NCBI GenBank assembly: GCA_039720395.1
Contig: CM077827.1
Location: 25,704,416 to 25,768,415 of the forward strand
Reading direction: 5' to 3'
Source: Liquidambar formosana
Lineage: Eukaryota; Streptophyta; Magnoliopsida; Saxifragales; Altingiaceae
Length of the DNA: 64,000 nucleotides
Shown: piece after piece, positions 12,001-21,987 of the stretch
Layout of the letters: the number at the start of each line of letters is the position of its first letter
Numbering within the stretch: position 1 is the stretch's first letter
The notes under the pieces: generated by a model
Database searches by the model: none
Told to the model about the DNA's origin: nothing
Seen by the model: only the letters and a program-made list of their open reading frames with translations
Position numbers and translations under genes: made by a program

Positions 12001-14220
12001 ATCCTAGATGGATACATTAGTAAAACTCATCATGGATCAAACCATATCTTAATAGGGTTCAATTTGTTCTCTCACCATTGAGCTATGGTATTCTAAGATG
12101 AGTCTACTATAATTGAATGCATGCTCTATATGACTGTATACATCATAATGTATAGTCAAATTATAAATGTAACTCATTTACTTCACCAAGTAAAAGATGG
12201 GTTTGGTCATCTCATAACCAAGTCATAATCGTTACATTTAAATGAGAGTCTCTACATCTCTTGTATTCTCGAAATACGTTGCATTCGCTCTAATTAGTCA
12301 TTTAAATTCGGAAATCAAATTTCTAGAATGTCTTAAATGACTTAGTTAAGAAATAAGTTCCCAAAATTAATCTAGCAACTCTTGCTCCATTAAAATTTTT
12401 AAAGGTAACTTATTATCTACTTAACTTTCTGCCTCGATTTAGATTATACCACAATCCAAAAACCAAGAAGCAGAACTAACCAACAATTTAGTTTAGAGCA
12501 TGAACCAAAACTTCAAAAGTTTGGTTCTTCTAGGAAGACTGATACTTTATCAAGTTCCCTTTACAATACCTTATGTTTACTACAAAATAATTATATTTCT
12601 TTGTCTTTGACTTTTCAAGACTTGCTTTCCTCTATGCTTCCATTTTAAATCACATCTAGCTTCTCAAGCTATTCTATGTGATTAATCATTTTTCAAAAGA
12701 ATGATTATTAATAAACAACTTTTATTACATCCTAGTCCAGAAGAAGTCCTTTACAAGTACTATACTTTATAGTATTATTTTACTCACAATACAACCTTTG
12801 TATGTGATGTAGGACATCAAAGGCACTTGCATTTACTAATTTTGCTTCTGAAGCTCATTAGTCATCAATACTATCATATAGCATGGCAACAAGATGCCAA
12901 TTGCGCATAGTGTCTTTTTCTTCTTAGGATGTTTTATGGAGGGCCTTTAATAAAAGGCCTAATAGCATATAAACAATCTTTTGAAGTTGAGAACAATTCT
13001 CAATTTCCTAAGTCAATCAAAGAAATCGGGTTTAGTCAAACTATCAATATCCTATATATTAGGAAATAGGGGTTTTGAGGTGAGTAATTAGGTAATCTAC
13101 ATAAACAGAGAATTAGATTTCATTTTTATCCATAATGATTGGGTCTTTAATCATATGGTACCTCCCACTATTTTATCAAATTCCATACACCCTCTAATGG
13201 AATTCGGGAATCTCATTCCTAATGGGGATTGGGGTCCCACTGTGACCTAGAAGCCTCACATGTTAGTTTCTTGGCTTCTAACCCACAATAAGAAGACAAC
13301 TCTTTGTCTATTGCTTCATAAGCAAGTTCCAATCGTTTTGCCTTTAGGGAACATACACCTCACATGTTAGTTTCTTGGAATATTTCCCTAGTTAAGTTAA
13401 ACCCATCATTCACACAGGTATGTTTCGCCAAATATATACCTCACATGTTAGTTTCTTGGTATATACCAGTTTAGGCACCCCATGATATCTCATATGTGAT
13501 AGTTTCAAGTAATGTCTTTAACATGGGTAGCTCCTACATGTCTGTAGCCAGGTACCCACATTAAGGGACGTTAGATGATCCTATAATGATGGAAGGCAAT
13601 GAAGAATTCATTCCCCAATGACTTCTCCATTTTCAACTTAATATTAAATAAGAGGGGTTTTAAAGGGTCTCATCAAATTAACATGCATCCTATGTATCAA
13701 AATTTAAACATATAAATTATGCTATTTATAATCATACATCTTATGCTATTATAAATCATACATCGCATGCTATTATATATCAACACATATAAAGTACCAT
13801 ATTTTGATATTAGTCCCTAAGTGAATAGGTAACATATACCAAACTATGGTATTGGAGCTAATACAATTATCTCATAAATAAAAGCTCCCACTATGATGAT
13901 TATGGACTTTGAGAGGATTCAATCCAAGCCAATAGATTGAATCCAAGGTCTAAGGTGGGTGTAGGTGATCGTAAAATAAACCATTCGTAACATGCATGCT
14001 TTCTTGAAAAACTTCTCTAAGCTTTCAAGTCCTTCAATCTGCTCCCTTGGCTTGATGGTCTCCACCATTGGCTTGTTGGGCTCCATCATACTTCTTTGGG
14101 TCCACCATGCTCCTTAGTGCACTCTCGATTACATAACATTTACATAATATATAGAAAGGGATACATAAGGGGAATGTGGGGTACATAAGAGAATGATAGA
14201 GAGAGAGGGAAGGTGGCATG
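12001..14220 (-). other. Copia A internal region without recognisable genes, containing a hairpin series
   Basis: No open frame over about 65 codons is convincing here. A small minus-strand frame at 14034-14219 (61 codons) is present in altered form in copy B, but I do not recognise it. The stretch 13248-13527 holds a series of hairpins described separately. Confidence 0.5.
13248..13527 (-). other. Series of hairpins with a constant 17-nt loop (Copia A)
   Basis: Three hairpins share the plus-strand loop TCACATGTTAGTTTCTT but have different stems. H1 has an 8-bp perfect stem TAGAAGCC/GGCTTCTA (13248-13255 and 13273-13280). H2 pairs TAGGGAA with TTCCCTA plus inner ATA/TAT and CC/GG pairs (13345-13390). 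H3 has TATATACC/GGTATATA (13433-13440 and 13458-13465), extendable through AAA/TTT and GCC/GGC. A fourth, H4, has stem CCCATG/CATGGG (13479-13484 and 13522-13527) around a diverged loop. A loop that is constant while the stems vary suggests a folded RNA or DNA element. Confidence 0.7.
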
Positions 14221-16538
14221 CAAGCCCCAAATAATAAATTACATCACCATAATAAAATTACAACTCTTGAAAAATTATTACAACCCATTCATAAGACGGC
14301 CAATCACAATTGGTTTAAGGGGTATAGTCCATAATCATCATCCAAACACATACATACAATCTCATTGCATAATGTAAAGAAAAACTGTAAGCATTAAAAC
14401 ATATGGGCATTATGGTAATTCTCTTGAATGATTTACATTAATCTTATTAATGCATCCTAATCTTATTAGGTTTCAACAAAATATCCAGAATTAAATAAAG
14501 TCTTAACATTTAAGACATTTAGTTTCAATTAATCAAATTAATAGAAACATATAAAGTTTCCTAAAATAACTCTAATATCCAATATTAGGGTTTCCTTATT
14601 TAAACAAAACAATTTCATTTAATTAAGAATTTCCAGATTTTAATTTAATCCCCAATTGTATTTTAAACCATTTAAAACATTATAAAATTAATCAATATTA
14701 ATTAAATAATTAACATGAGAATTAAATAAAATCAATTAAATGATGAATTAGTGTATTAGGGTTTCCTAAAACCCTAAACCCTAAATGCATAACCCTAAAC
14801 CCTAAATGCAAGCCCTAATCATTAAATGCCTTATGATTGGTCATTTAATGACCAATCATTAAAACCCTAGGTTTATACGGTATTTAATAAAAGGGATTAG
14901 GGTTTAATTAATGCCAAATAGGGTATTAATTACCCTTAATTAATTACACTAATTAGGGTTTCCAAAACCCTAACCCTAGACATCATTAATGGTATTAATT
15001 ATGCCCTAACAATTAATAACCATGATTGGTCATTTAATGACCAATCATTAACTCTTAATTAAGGTAATTAATATTCCAATTAGGGTTTTAATTAATGCCA
15101 TAATGAAATTAGGGTTTCATCATTAACTCAAAATTAGGGTTTCATCCTTAACTCTATGCAGCCGTCGCTACCAGGGGGCTGCCTGAGCTTGGCTAGGCTG
15201 CCATGGCCACCATCGGCTGTGGGAGGTCATGGCCAACCAAGGGAGAGGACTACAGGGGTGTGGGACAAGCCCCTGGACACGTGAGAAGTGGTGGAAGTGG
15301 CTGCCATCATCAAGAACAATCAGGGTTTCCAAAACCCATTGCTGGAGCCATTGTCGCAGACCTTGAAGGTCACAATAGCTTCTAAATCCTTATCAATTCG
15401 ACTCCTCCATTGAAACCAGCTTTTGTATCATGTCCCTACATGAAATACTAAGCTAATAGAAGAGGTTTGGATGATCAAATCATCACCAATTGTTCTAAAC
15501 AATTAAAACAACAGTAGGCTGCCCAGAATTTGACAGCACACTGTCCATGGTCAGAAATTGATTTAAAACCCAGCAAGATGAATGAATTAGGCTACCAAAC
15601 GAATTTTCCCAGTATCCTACATGTCTTAGGAAACTAATGCAATTGGTTTCATGCAATTTGGAGTTCCCTAACTCAAGTTCTAATCAAAACTCCATTGATG
15701 ACTTTTCTGCAGAGAAAATCTGCTATGCTGTTCATGAAAAATTTTCAAACTTTTTGAATCTTTTTCCATCAAAACCTTTTTGAAACTTAAAGAAAATCAT
15801 ATAAACATGATATATAATGATCCTACAATGATCTTCCATCATAAATACAGCAGCTTTAATTAGAATTAATTGCAAGAACCTTAGGGTTCTAAAACCCAGA
15901 TTCAGCCTCCATGGTGTTCTTCTCCTTCTTCCTTCTGTTCTAGCATCTTAATCCAATTATGATGCATCTAAATGCTTGGGAACCTTTCCCTACCATGTCT
16001 AGAACATAACCCAAGTGGTGGCAACCATTGCCATGCCTTTGATCTCCATCAATAACTCAAAGTTGTGGCTATTGCATCATTCCCGAGCAAAACTGCCTTT
16101 CCAGACAGCCTGTAGTAAAAAATTCATAACTTTCACTACAGAAGTCGGATTGACGCACCGTTTGTTGGGTTGGAAAGCTTATTCAAAGAGCTTTCTAACC
16201 ATATATGGCTCGAAAATTTTGGAGAAGAACTCTGAATTCGGCAGGCAAAACAAGATGACGGTTTTTCATGGCAACCATGAAAACTGTTCATAACAGTTTT
16301 ATAAAACCCTAGTTTCCTTATTCTTCTTCTCCAAACTCAAACCCTATGCAACCTATTGCATCCATGGATACACTTAACCATCAATTAGAAGAGGAGTAGA
16401 AGAGAATTGACCAAGGGTTCCAAACCCTAGGTTTAGCCATGGAGGAAAACCAATTATGCAGAAAAAATTTTCCAGATTTTTGAATCATTCAACTACACCA
16501 TAATTACCAGCCCATATGTATTTTGTATTATGCATAAT
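14221..16538 (-). other. Long AT-rich leader of Copia A
   Basis: This region lies between the PBS and the degraded internal part. It is rich in short CCCTAAA and TTAATTAA words. It holds two copies of a 25-bp near-perfect palindrome (14834-14858, 15023-15047) and a locally GC-richer patch at 15160-15370. I see no gene. Confidence 0.55.
14834..15047. repeat. Two copies of a 25-bp palindrome with CCAAT words (Copia A)
   Basis: At 14834-14858 and 15023-15047 a 12-bp arm TGATTGGTCATT is followed by one base and its exact reverse complement AATGACCAATCA. Both arms contain CCAAT/ATTGG. Copy B has the same pair at 43253-43277 and 43443-43467. Confidence 0.75.
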
Positions 16539-16554
16539 CATGGCTCTGATACCA
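16539..16554 (-). other. tRNA-Met primer binding site of Copia A
   Basis: In sense orientation this reads TGGTATCAGAGCCATG, the standard initiator tRNA-Met complement of plant Copia elements, one base from the LTR end. It fixes the element on the minus strand. Confidence 0.93.
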
Positions 16555-16555
16555 C

Positions 16556-18213
16556 TGTTGGGAATCGAACAAGAGGGAAAAATAGAAGTGCGGAATATAA
16601 AAAATTTTTCCTACGATTCCCAATCCCATGAATCTAACTATGCATAACACAAAATCAAACCCTAACTACGAAGAGGGTTAGAACACTTACAGGATTTTTG
16701 TCTTCTCCGTTTTGCTCCAAGCTTCTACTCCGGACAGCGGTGAATGAGCAGCCCAAGTGTGCTGCCTCCAACGGTATCCACACCTAGCTAGAGCTTCAAG
16801 CCTTTTCTTTCTTCTTCCTTGTTGTTGCTAGAAGTGGAGAAGAGAGAGAGAGAGAAGAGAGCCTCCAAGGGGCTGGACGGCTAGGGTTTATTGTGCAAGC
16901 CTCTTATGCCATGTCACACATAAGTGTGACTTATATAGGCAGCCCACTAAAGGGGGCTGGCCATGGGGAAGAAACCCTAATAGGGTTATGTGTAATTACA
17001 CTTAATTGCACATTAACCCCTATTATTTGTATCAAATACAAATAGGCCTATAAAGAACTATTCTTTATTCACTAAAACCTTTTCTCTCATAGACTTTAAA
17101 GCCCTTCTTGCATGATCAGTGTGTGACCCATTGGGTTCACATCATTAAGTAGTAGGAATAGCACGAGGTGTGCACAATGGAACTCTTTCCATTTAGGGTC
17201 TAATTGGAACTCCTTCCAATTCCCTAATTGATTATAACTCACTTATATCAATTAGGGCTTCTACTAACCATGAGTAACACCTAGCATATGGCTCATGGTG
17301 TGGTCCTTAATGAGGTGAATAGTCATTTACAAAGAACCCTTCTGTTATAGTTTATAGGTTACAATTGCATCCTTCCTTCAACACAATGTCTCCAATTGAA
17401 CTAATAGGACATGGAAGTCTGTCAATTCCCTAGTTCAATTACTTTATACTCATTCATAGATATCAACTCATTGATGAACTCATGAAACTCTTTTCATATT
17501 CATCCTACCATGGCCATGGATTTAATGAGTTATATTATGAATGCTATATGAGACATTCTCTCTCTTCTCCTGAGAGTGATGGATCCCTTGTTGATCACTC
17601 ACATGCCTTCACACACATAGCAGTAGGGCCAATGAACACCTTTGCAAACCCCTGAATAGGATTAGCACTTAGTGTTATCAAACTTCTAAAGCTACATGCA
17701 TAAGACAACTATGGCGTCTCAGGTCTAAGGATTACTTGTACCACTATAACAATGAGAAACTGATTGACAGGCAGGATAAAACTCCATTCAGTTTATCTCA
17801 TATCTTTGGTCACATTCAGTGTACCTATTCTCGTAATAGGCACCCACTTGTTGGTTGTAGTGTCTCCACACAAATAGCTTGAGACTAGCTATCCTCCTAT
17901 AGAGTCAACCTAACAAGTGCTAGTCCTATGGTTCATTACTGTCCATCATAGTGAACCTTCAACTAGGAATGCTTTAGGAGTTTAGTACAGAGATATATCT
18001 ATAGTCTCAAAATTACAACTCTTTGTAATTCCATATTCTCAACTCTAACTCCATGGACATATTATGTAAATATAAATGATGCATATAAACATAATAGAAT
18101 AAGCCCTTTTATTAAATCAATAATAAATGTGACATACATAAATGAAATCAAATGATTGTTCCTAATCCCTAAACAATCATCTCTATGATTGGCTCTAGGG
18201 CATAATCCTAACA
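16556..18213 (-). repeat. 5' LTR of Copia A
   Basis: This 1,658-bp LTR is nearly identical to 8531-10188. In sense orientation a TATA box (TATATAAG, plus 16930-16938) is followed directly by the inverted repeat GTCACACATAAGTGTGAC (16913-16930 on the plus strand). This is the predicted promoter of the element. Confidence 0.92.
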
Positions 18214-19253
18214 GATCTATGAGTTTTACTTGTTATGAAATAATTTGTTTTGAGAATTCCAATGAAATTGGCAGGATACCTTGTGAGGCACTAGTGCAAC
18301 TAGTTTTGCATCATGAGAAGACCATGTGGATATCACTAATGCAATTGGTGCATGGTAAAGGCATTTGCATGAGCGCACCAACGAATGTTGGCATGCAATC
18401 AATTATTTGCGTCGATGAAATCGTCGATGCAATCAATTATGGTTCCATTTGAGTTTGTTGGTATTAATGAGATTAATCCATCAAACAAAAATGGGTTGTT
18501 CTTTAATCATTGGCTCACAAGTGAAACTTGCTCACCAATGAGGGGCTTTTATCACACCCCATTTTTGTCACCTTAGCTAGGACATATCATTTCATGTAGG
18601 ATTTTGAGTCCTTTTTTAGTCTAGTCTTTTGCATTGAGTTTCTACGGCATTGAATATCATGTGTATGAATTTTGAAGTGATTTGGAGTTCATTTCGATGG
18701 TCAATAAGAACTTTTGCGACTTGAAGGGCATAATCGTCTTTTAAGCCGTATATTTTCCATTTGACCTTGGAATGAATCCCGAGTCATCCCATCAAGTTCA
18801 TATGGTTATATAGAGTCCATATATAGGTTCAATTTCATGAATTAATGGTTTAAGATCAATTCGGCTCGTAATGGTTCGGATTGGCTAAAAGACCCTTTCT
18901 TGGTTTGCTCAAATTGACTCATAAGACCCAACCAATTTTCTCTCAAATAACTTCAATTGGGCTTTATTTATGTCCCAAACATGTTTAGAAAGATCAATTT
19001 TCGATTGGGAAAGCATTCGGTTCGACCTTGTGTACAAACCCAGCTTAGCGACGGTGAAGTACCATGGTTAACCACCTTTGTAAAACCTAACCATGCACCC
19101 ATGGTTGAGGATTTTTGTCCTAAAATGCTTAAAATGTGTTCCCCTTCGAAACACGGTCGTTTTGGCTTTTATTTCGTCAAAATCGGACTTAATTTGAAGA
19201 TTTTAGGACTTCTACAGCAAGTGGGAGTCAAAAGCGGAGCAAATATAGGAGGG

Positions 19254-19335
19254 CCTCGGGTAACCGTCCGGGGCTGGACGGTCAGCCGTCTAGGCCCAGA
19301 CGGCTAACCGTCCAGGCCTAGTTGGTCACCCGAGG
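19254..19335. promoter_or_regulatory. GC-rich nested dyad in the LTR upstream region
   Basis: The outer arms are CCTCGGGTAACC and GGTCACCCGAGG. The inner arms are GGACGGTCAGCCGTC and GACGGCTAACCGTCC, 14 of 15 paired. The 82-bp dyad lies about 190 bp upstream of the TATA box in otherwise AT-rich DNA. Equivalent copies lie at 36895 (split by Copia B), 49226-49307 and 61467-61547. Confidence 0.72.
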
Positions 19336-19520
19336 AATCCTTCTTTAAGTCAAACTCTGACTCCTCTATCCCTCTTTTGACGGTTTCCTCCGCCAAAACA
19401 ACTTGTCTGAGCTTAGGAGTGTGTAGGTTTGAGTTGTTTGAGCACCAAGAGAGTCTCTAATAGCCCTAGGATCATTATTTAATGAATTAATCCTAGCCAT
19501 TGGTTTAGGGGGTCAGTTCT

Positions 19521-19530
19521 CTATATAAAG
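19521..19530 (+). promoter_or_regulatory. TATA box of the E1 5' LTR
   Basis: CTATATAAAG occurs at the same place in the other LTRs of this subfamily: 46856-46865, about 49493-49502, and 61272-61281 on the minus strand. It is the predicted core promoter of the gag-pol RNA. Confidence 0.7.
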
Positions 19531-20463
19531 GACATGATATTCAGCACATAGGGGGAGGTTAATTGCACTTTACACTTAGAGAGAGAGAGAGCTACGAGTT
19601 TGGAGAGCTAGAAGGACTTCAAGAGGAGGCTCTTCAACCCCAAGCAAGCAAGGAAACAAGAGGTTTGAAGACAAGGAAGAGTCTACAAGAGGTAAGCCTA
19701 TCCCTTTAGTGCTGAACATGAATTCTCTGCTTCTCTTGCTTCTCTTTCTCCTTCTTCTTCTATGGTAGTTCTAGTGCATGATATAGCTCCACATGTTAGG
19801 TTAGTTCCATGTTTTTAGGATAGTATATGAATGATTTTAGGATAGTTTATGGCTTTATATGCTTGACAATCCCTGGTTTACCAAGGATTTGATAGCCTGA
19901 TTCGCTCTATCCTCTTAAATCATGCATAGTTCACATGTTTAGGTTGCTGTGATTATTATCATGAATTGATGCTCCTGTTAGTTAGTATATGCTATATGAA
20001 TGATATTCATGATAATTTGAGCATGTCTTAGAGTCGTTTCATAGGTTTTAATGCATAGTTGTGAGATTAGGGTTTCGATAACCCTGAAATCGCGTAGGTC
20101 TCATATAGCATGTTTAGCTTAGTTTTTTGGGTTGTTGCTCATCATAATCATTTTATATATGCTGCATATAGTTGAATCATGCTAGGTTTGCATCCATATA
20201 GTATATTTGATAGGTTTTCATGCATGTTAGCTAGGTCATTGCATGTAGGATTGAGTTAGAGTCCTTAGTTATTCATTATTCTTGTTATTTGCATGATTAA
20301 TGGATGATTTTAGGCTTTGTCATGATTCTGTCCAGATTAGGATATTGTTTTCTTTGCATGATTGTGTGCACTTGTAAGGGTGCAAACAGGTACAATGCTT
20401 GTCCTATTGCAAATAGGGCTGCTATGGTCTGAAATGGCTAATGCTTGGAGCTTGTACGCTCAG

Positions 20464-20528
20464 GTAAGTAGGGTTTGAAGGTGCCCCAATTCACCTTTCT
20501 TTTCTTTCTTTTCTCTTCTCCCTCCTAG
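20464..20528 (+). other. Conserved 65-nt GT-AG intron-like segment in the R/U5 leader
   Basis: CAG|GTAAGT is a consensus donor. It is followed by a long pyrimidine tract and CTCCTAG|G. The same donor and acceptor recur in LTR0 (4878 to 4814, minus), LTR2 (47797-47861), LTR3 (56605-56666) and LTR4 (60006 to 59943, minus), with lengths of 62-65 nt. Either it is a minimal intron, or the donor pairs with another acceptor. Confidence 0.5.
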
Positions 20529-20715
20529 GGTTACTTCTTAATACAAGCTTATGGTAATTACCAAAGGTTCCCTTCAATATAAAATTCTGGTTTTTATCAA
20601 GGTTTTCCTCTTATGGAAGTTTTCTGTTTTGGATTAAATCAATATATTTTCAAATGAGGAAACCTAGGGTTATTACCATAGGTTTGTATTAGGTTGTAAC
20701 CCTATTCTTTTCGAA

Positions 20716-20758
20716 CTACGTGGACTTTGATCCATGTATTTCGCTGCATGGTACGTAG
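20716..20758 (+). other. Conserved hairpin in U5 of Tat LTRs
   Basis: CTACGT and ACGTAG enclose a second stem CCATG/CATGG with a 10-nt loop. The sequence is retained in all five LTRs: 4574-4616, 20716-20758, 48049-48091, 56856-56898 and 59711-59753. It is among the best-conserved stretches of the most diverged LTR. A role in RNA 3' processing, packaging or priming is inference. Confidence 0.6.
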
Positions 20759-21232
20759 GCGCTCTTCGTGAGGCTCAAGTCCGTCCTAGGATCCAAGTAT
20801 CCTAGGTTTTTCTTTTCTTTTCTTCTTTTTTCTGTTTTGTTTTGTTTGTTTGATTATGCATGAGATGATTCGATGGAATATATGATATGCATGCTGCCTT
20901 GTGATGATACATGATGATATTTGAGTGGAAAAGATATTAAGTTAGCCCAATTAAATTAAGAGACCAACTCGGGCGATGTGGGTGCCTATGGGCTTTTGCC
21001 CAGAACCTTCCCACGTCGTAACTTAGCCCCCGGATCCAATTTTCTGGTCTCAAAGACTTTGCTTTTCCTTTAATGGAGTCATGTGGTTTTGAAAATAAAA
21101 CATTTTTGTGGTTTTCCTCTTTTCCCTAAAAAATGAGGTGGCGACTCCTTTTTGTTTGTTGTCTTTAAACCCCCCATATATATTTTTTGCCAAACTCTTG
21201 TGGGCGCCGCGCTTTTTCGTGGGTTCACAGTT

Positions 21233-21250
21233 TGGCGACTCCACTGGGGA
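21233..21250 (+). other. Primer binding site of E1
   Basis: TGGCGACTCCACTGGGGA starts three bases after the LTR end TTCACA and is identical to the site of G0. D has one change (59230-59247, minus). Confidence 0.82.
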
Positions 21251-21987
21251 TATCGAGGGCTAGACTCATTTAATTTGATTGGGCTAAATTAATTTCTTAT
21301 TGTTAATTAAAATCAATCACATTGCATCCGCTTGATTGTGTGCTTTCATTTATTGCATTGTGTGCGCTATTGTTGCATGATCACTCGATTGTCCCTCGAT
21401 GTATCCTTGCCAACTGATAGCCTAGTTCGACCTTGGTTTTCCTGATTCCATGTGTTGGGCGAAGCTATCAAACCTCTCTTGCCAAGTACCCTTGGGTATA
21501 TCAAATGGATCAATCACGTACTGCTGGACCCACGCGACATTCCTGATGTCACATGTGGTTAGGTATAAAGATTGGTACAAGCAAAGTTGAGGACCCTAGC
21601 CTACCCTCTTAAAAGAAAGAATTGCATGTAATGGGCCTTCTAGGACACCGTTGGATCACCTATATGCACACACGTTGTTGTGATGATATGCTGCCGTGTT
21701 TGTGATGTGTTACCATGCTTTGTTGATTGAGTGGGTAATTAGAGGAAACTTTACACCCTACATCCTTAATACGTACCCTTCCCCATGACCCCTGCAAGGG
21801 TAATTGGTTAAGAGAACTAATTAAGGGTGTACGTTGTAAAGATTTTGAGATAATTATGGAAGCTTAGGATGGACCCTTAGGCTGAAAAATTGAGTGTTTA
21901 CCCTATGTTAGAGGGAGAGACGTGTTGGCTTGGATCCGTGATCAACAAGGGCGCCTAGTCAGTGCTGATTCCATTACTAAGTCGAAT
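21251..21987 (+). other. 5' leader of E1
   Basis: This 737-bp leader has no convincing open frame, so there is no Ogre-style extra ORF before gag. Translation in frame with gag is possible from a GTG at 21922, but there is no in-frame ATG before 21988. Confidence 0.7.

Larger units (their letters stand above)
8531..18213 (-). mobile_element. Copia-type LTR retrotransposon copy A, non-autonomous, full length
   Basis: Two LTRs of exactly 1,658 bp flank a 6,367-bp internal region, with the 5-bp target duplication GATCT at 8526-8530 and 18214-18218. The PBS (tRNA-Met type) and the polypurine tract show that it is oriented right to left. The two LTRs differ at about three positions that I noticed, so the insertion is recent. 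The internal region carries only ruined pol reading frames, yet it is nearly the same as copy B. That fits a defective family moved by proteins of another element. It lies inside E0; the empty-site sequence can be read in E1 near 35645. Confidence 0.93.
6873..18549 (+). mobile_element. 3' internal part of Tat element E0, interrupted by Copia A
   Basis: The E0 sequence is 6873-8530 and 18219-18549, rejoined after removing Copia copy A. It matches E1 at about 33841-36189: GC-rich dyad, spacer, tandem-repeat array, then the tail that ends in the polypurine stretch and the LTR. The left part of E0, including any antisense genes, is cut off by G0 at 6873. No coding gene is seen in the retained piece. 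Confidence 0.82.
18550..21229 (+). repeat. LTR shared by E0 (3') and E1 (5')
   Basis: This 2,680-bp LTR ends in TTCACA and starts TATCACACCCC, a G-to-A change from the family start TGTCACACCCC. It has the GC-rich dyad at 19254-19335, a TATA box at 19521-19530, the intron-like segment 20464-20528 and the hairpin 20716-20758. The 60 bases to its left match those left of the second LTR at 36190. It therefore closes E0 as well as opening E1. Confidence 0.9.

Noticed and set aside
14758..14820. Telomere repeat (CCCTAAA)
   Set aside because: Only short runs of two or three units interrupted by other words, inside a Copia leader and repeated in copy B; not a telomeric tract.
16539..16554. tRNA-Met gene fragment
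   Set aside because: It is just the 16-nt primer binding site next to an LTR end, with no tRNA body.
18957..19307. 116-codon plus-strand frame in the LTR (with relatives at 36645-36972 and 61524-61844)
   Set aside because: It lies upstream of the LTR TATA box, is broken differently in each LTR and runs into the dyad; probably chance.
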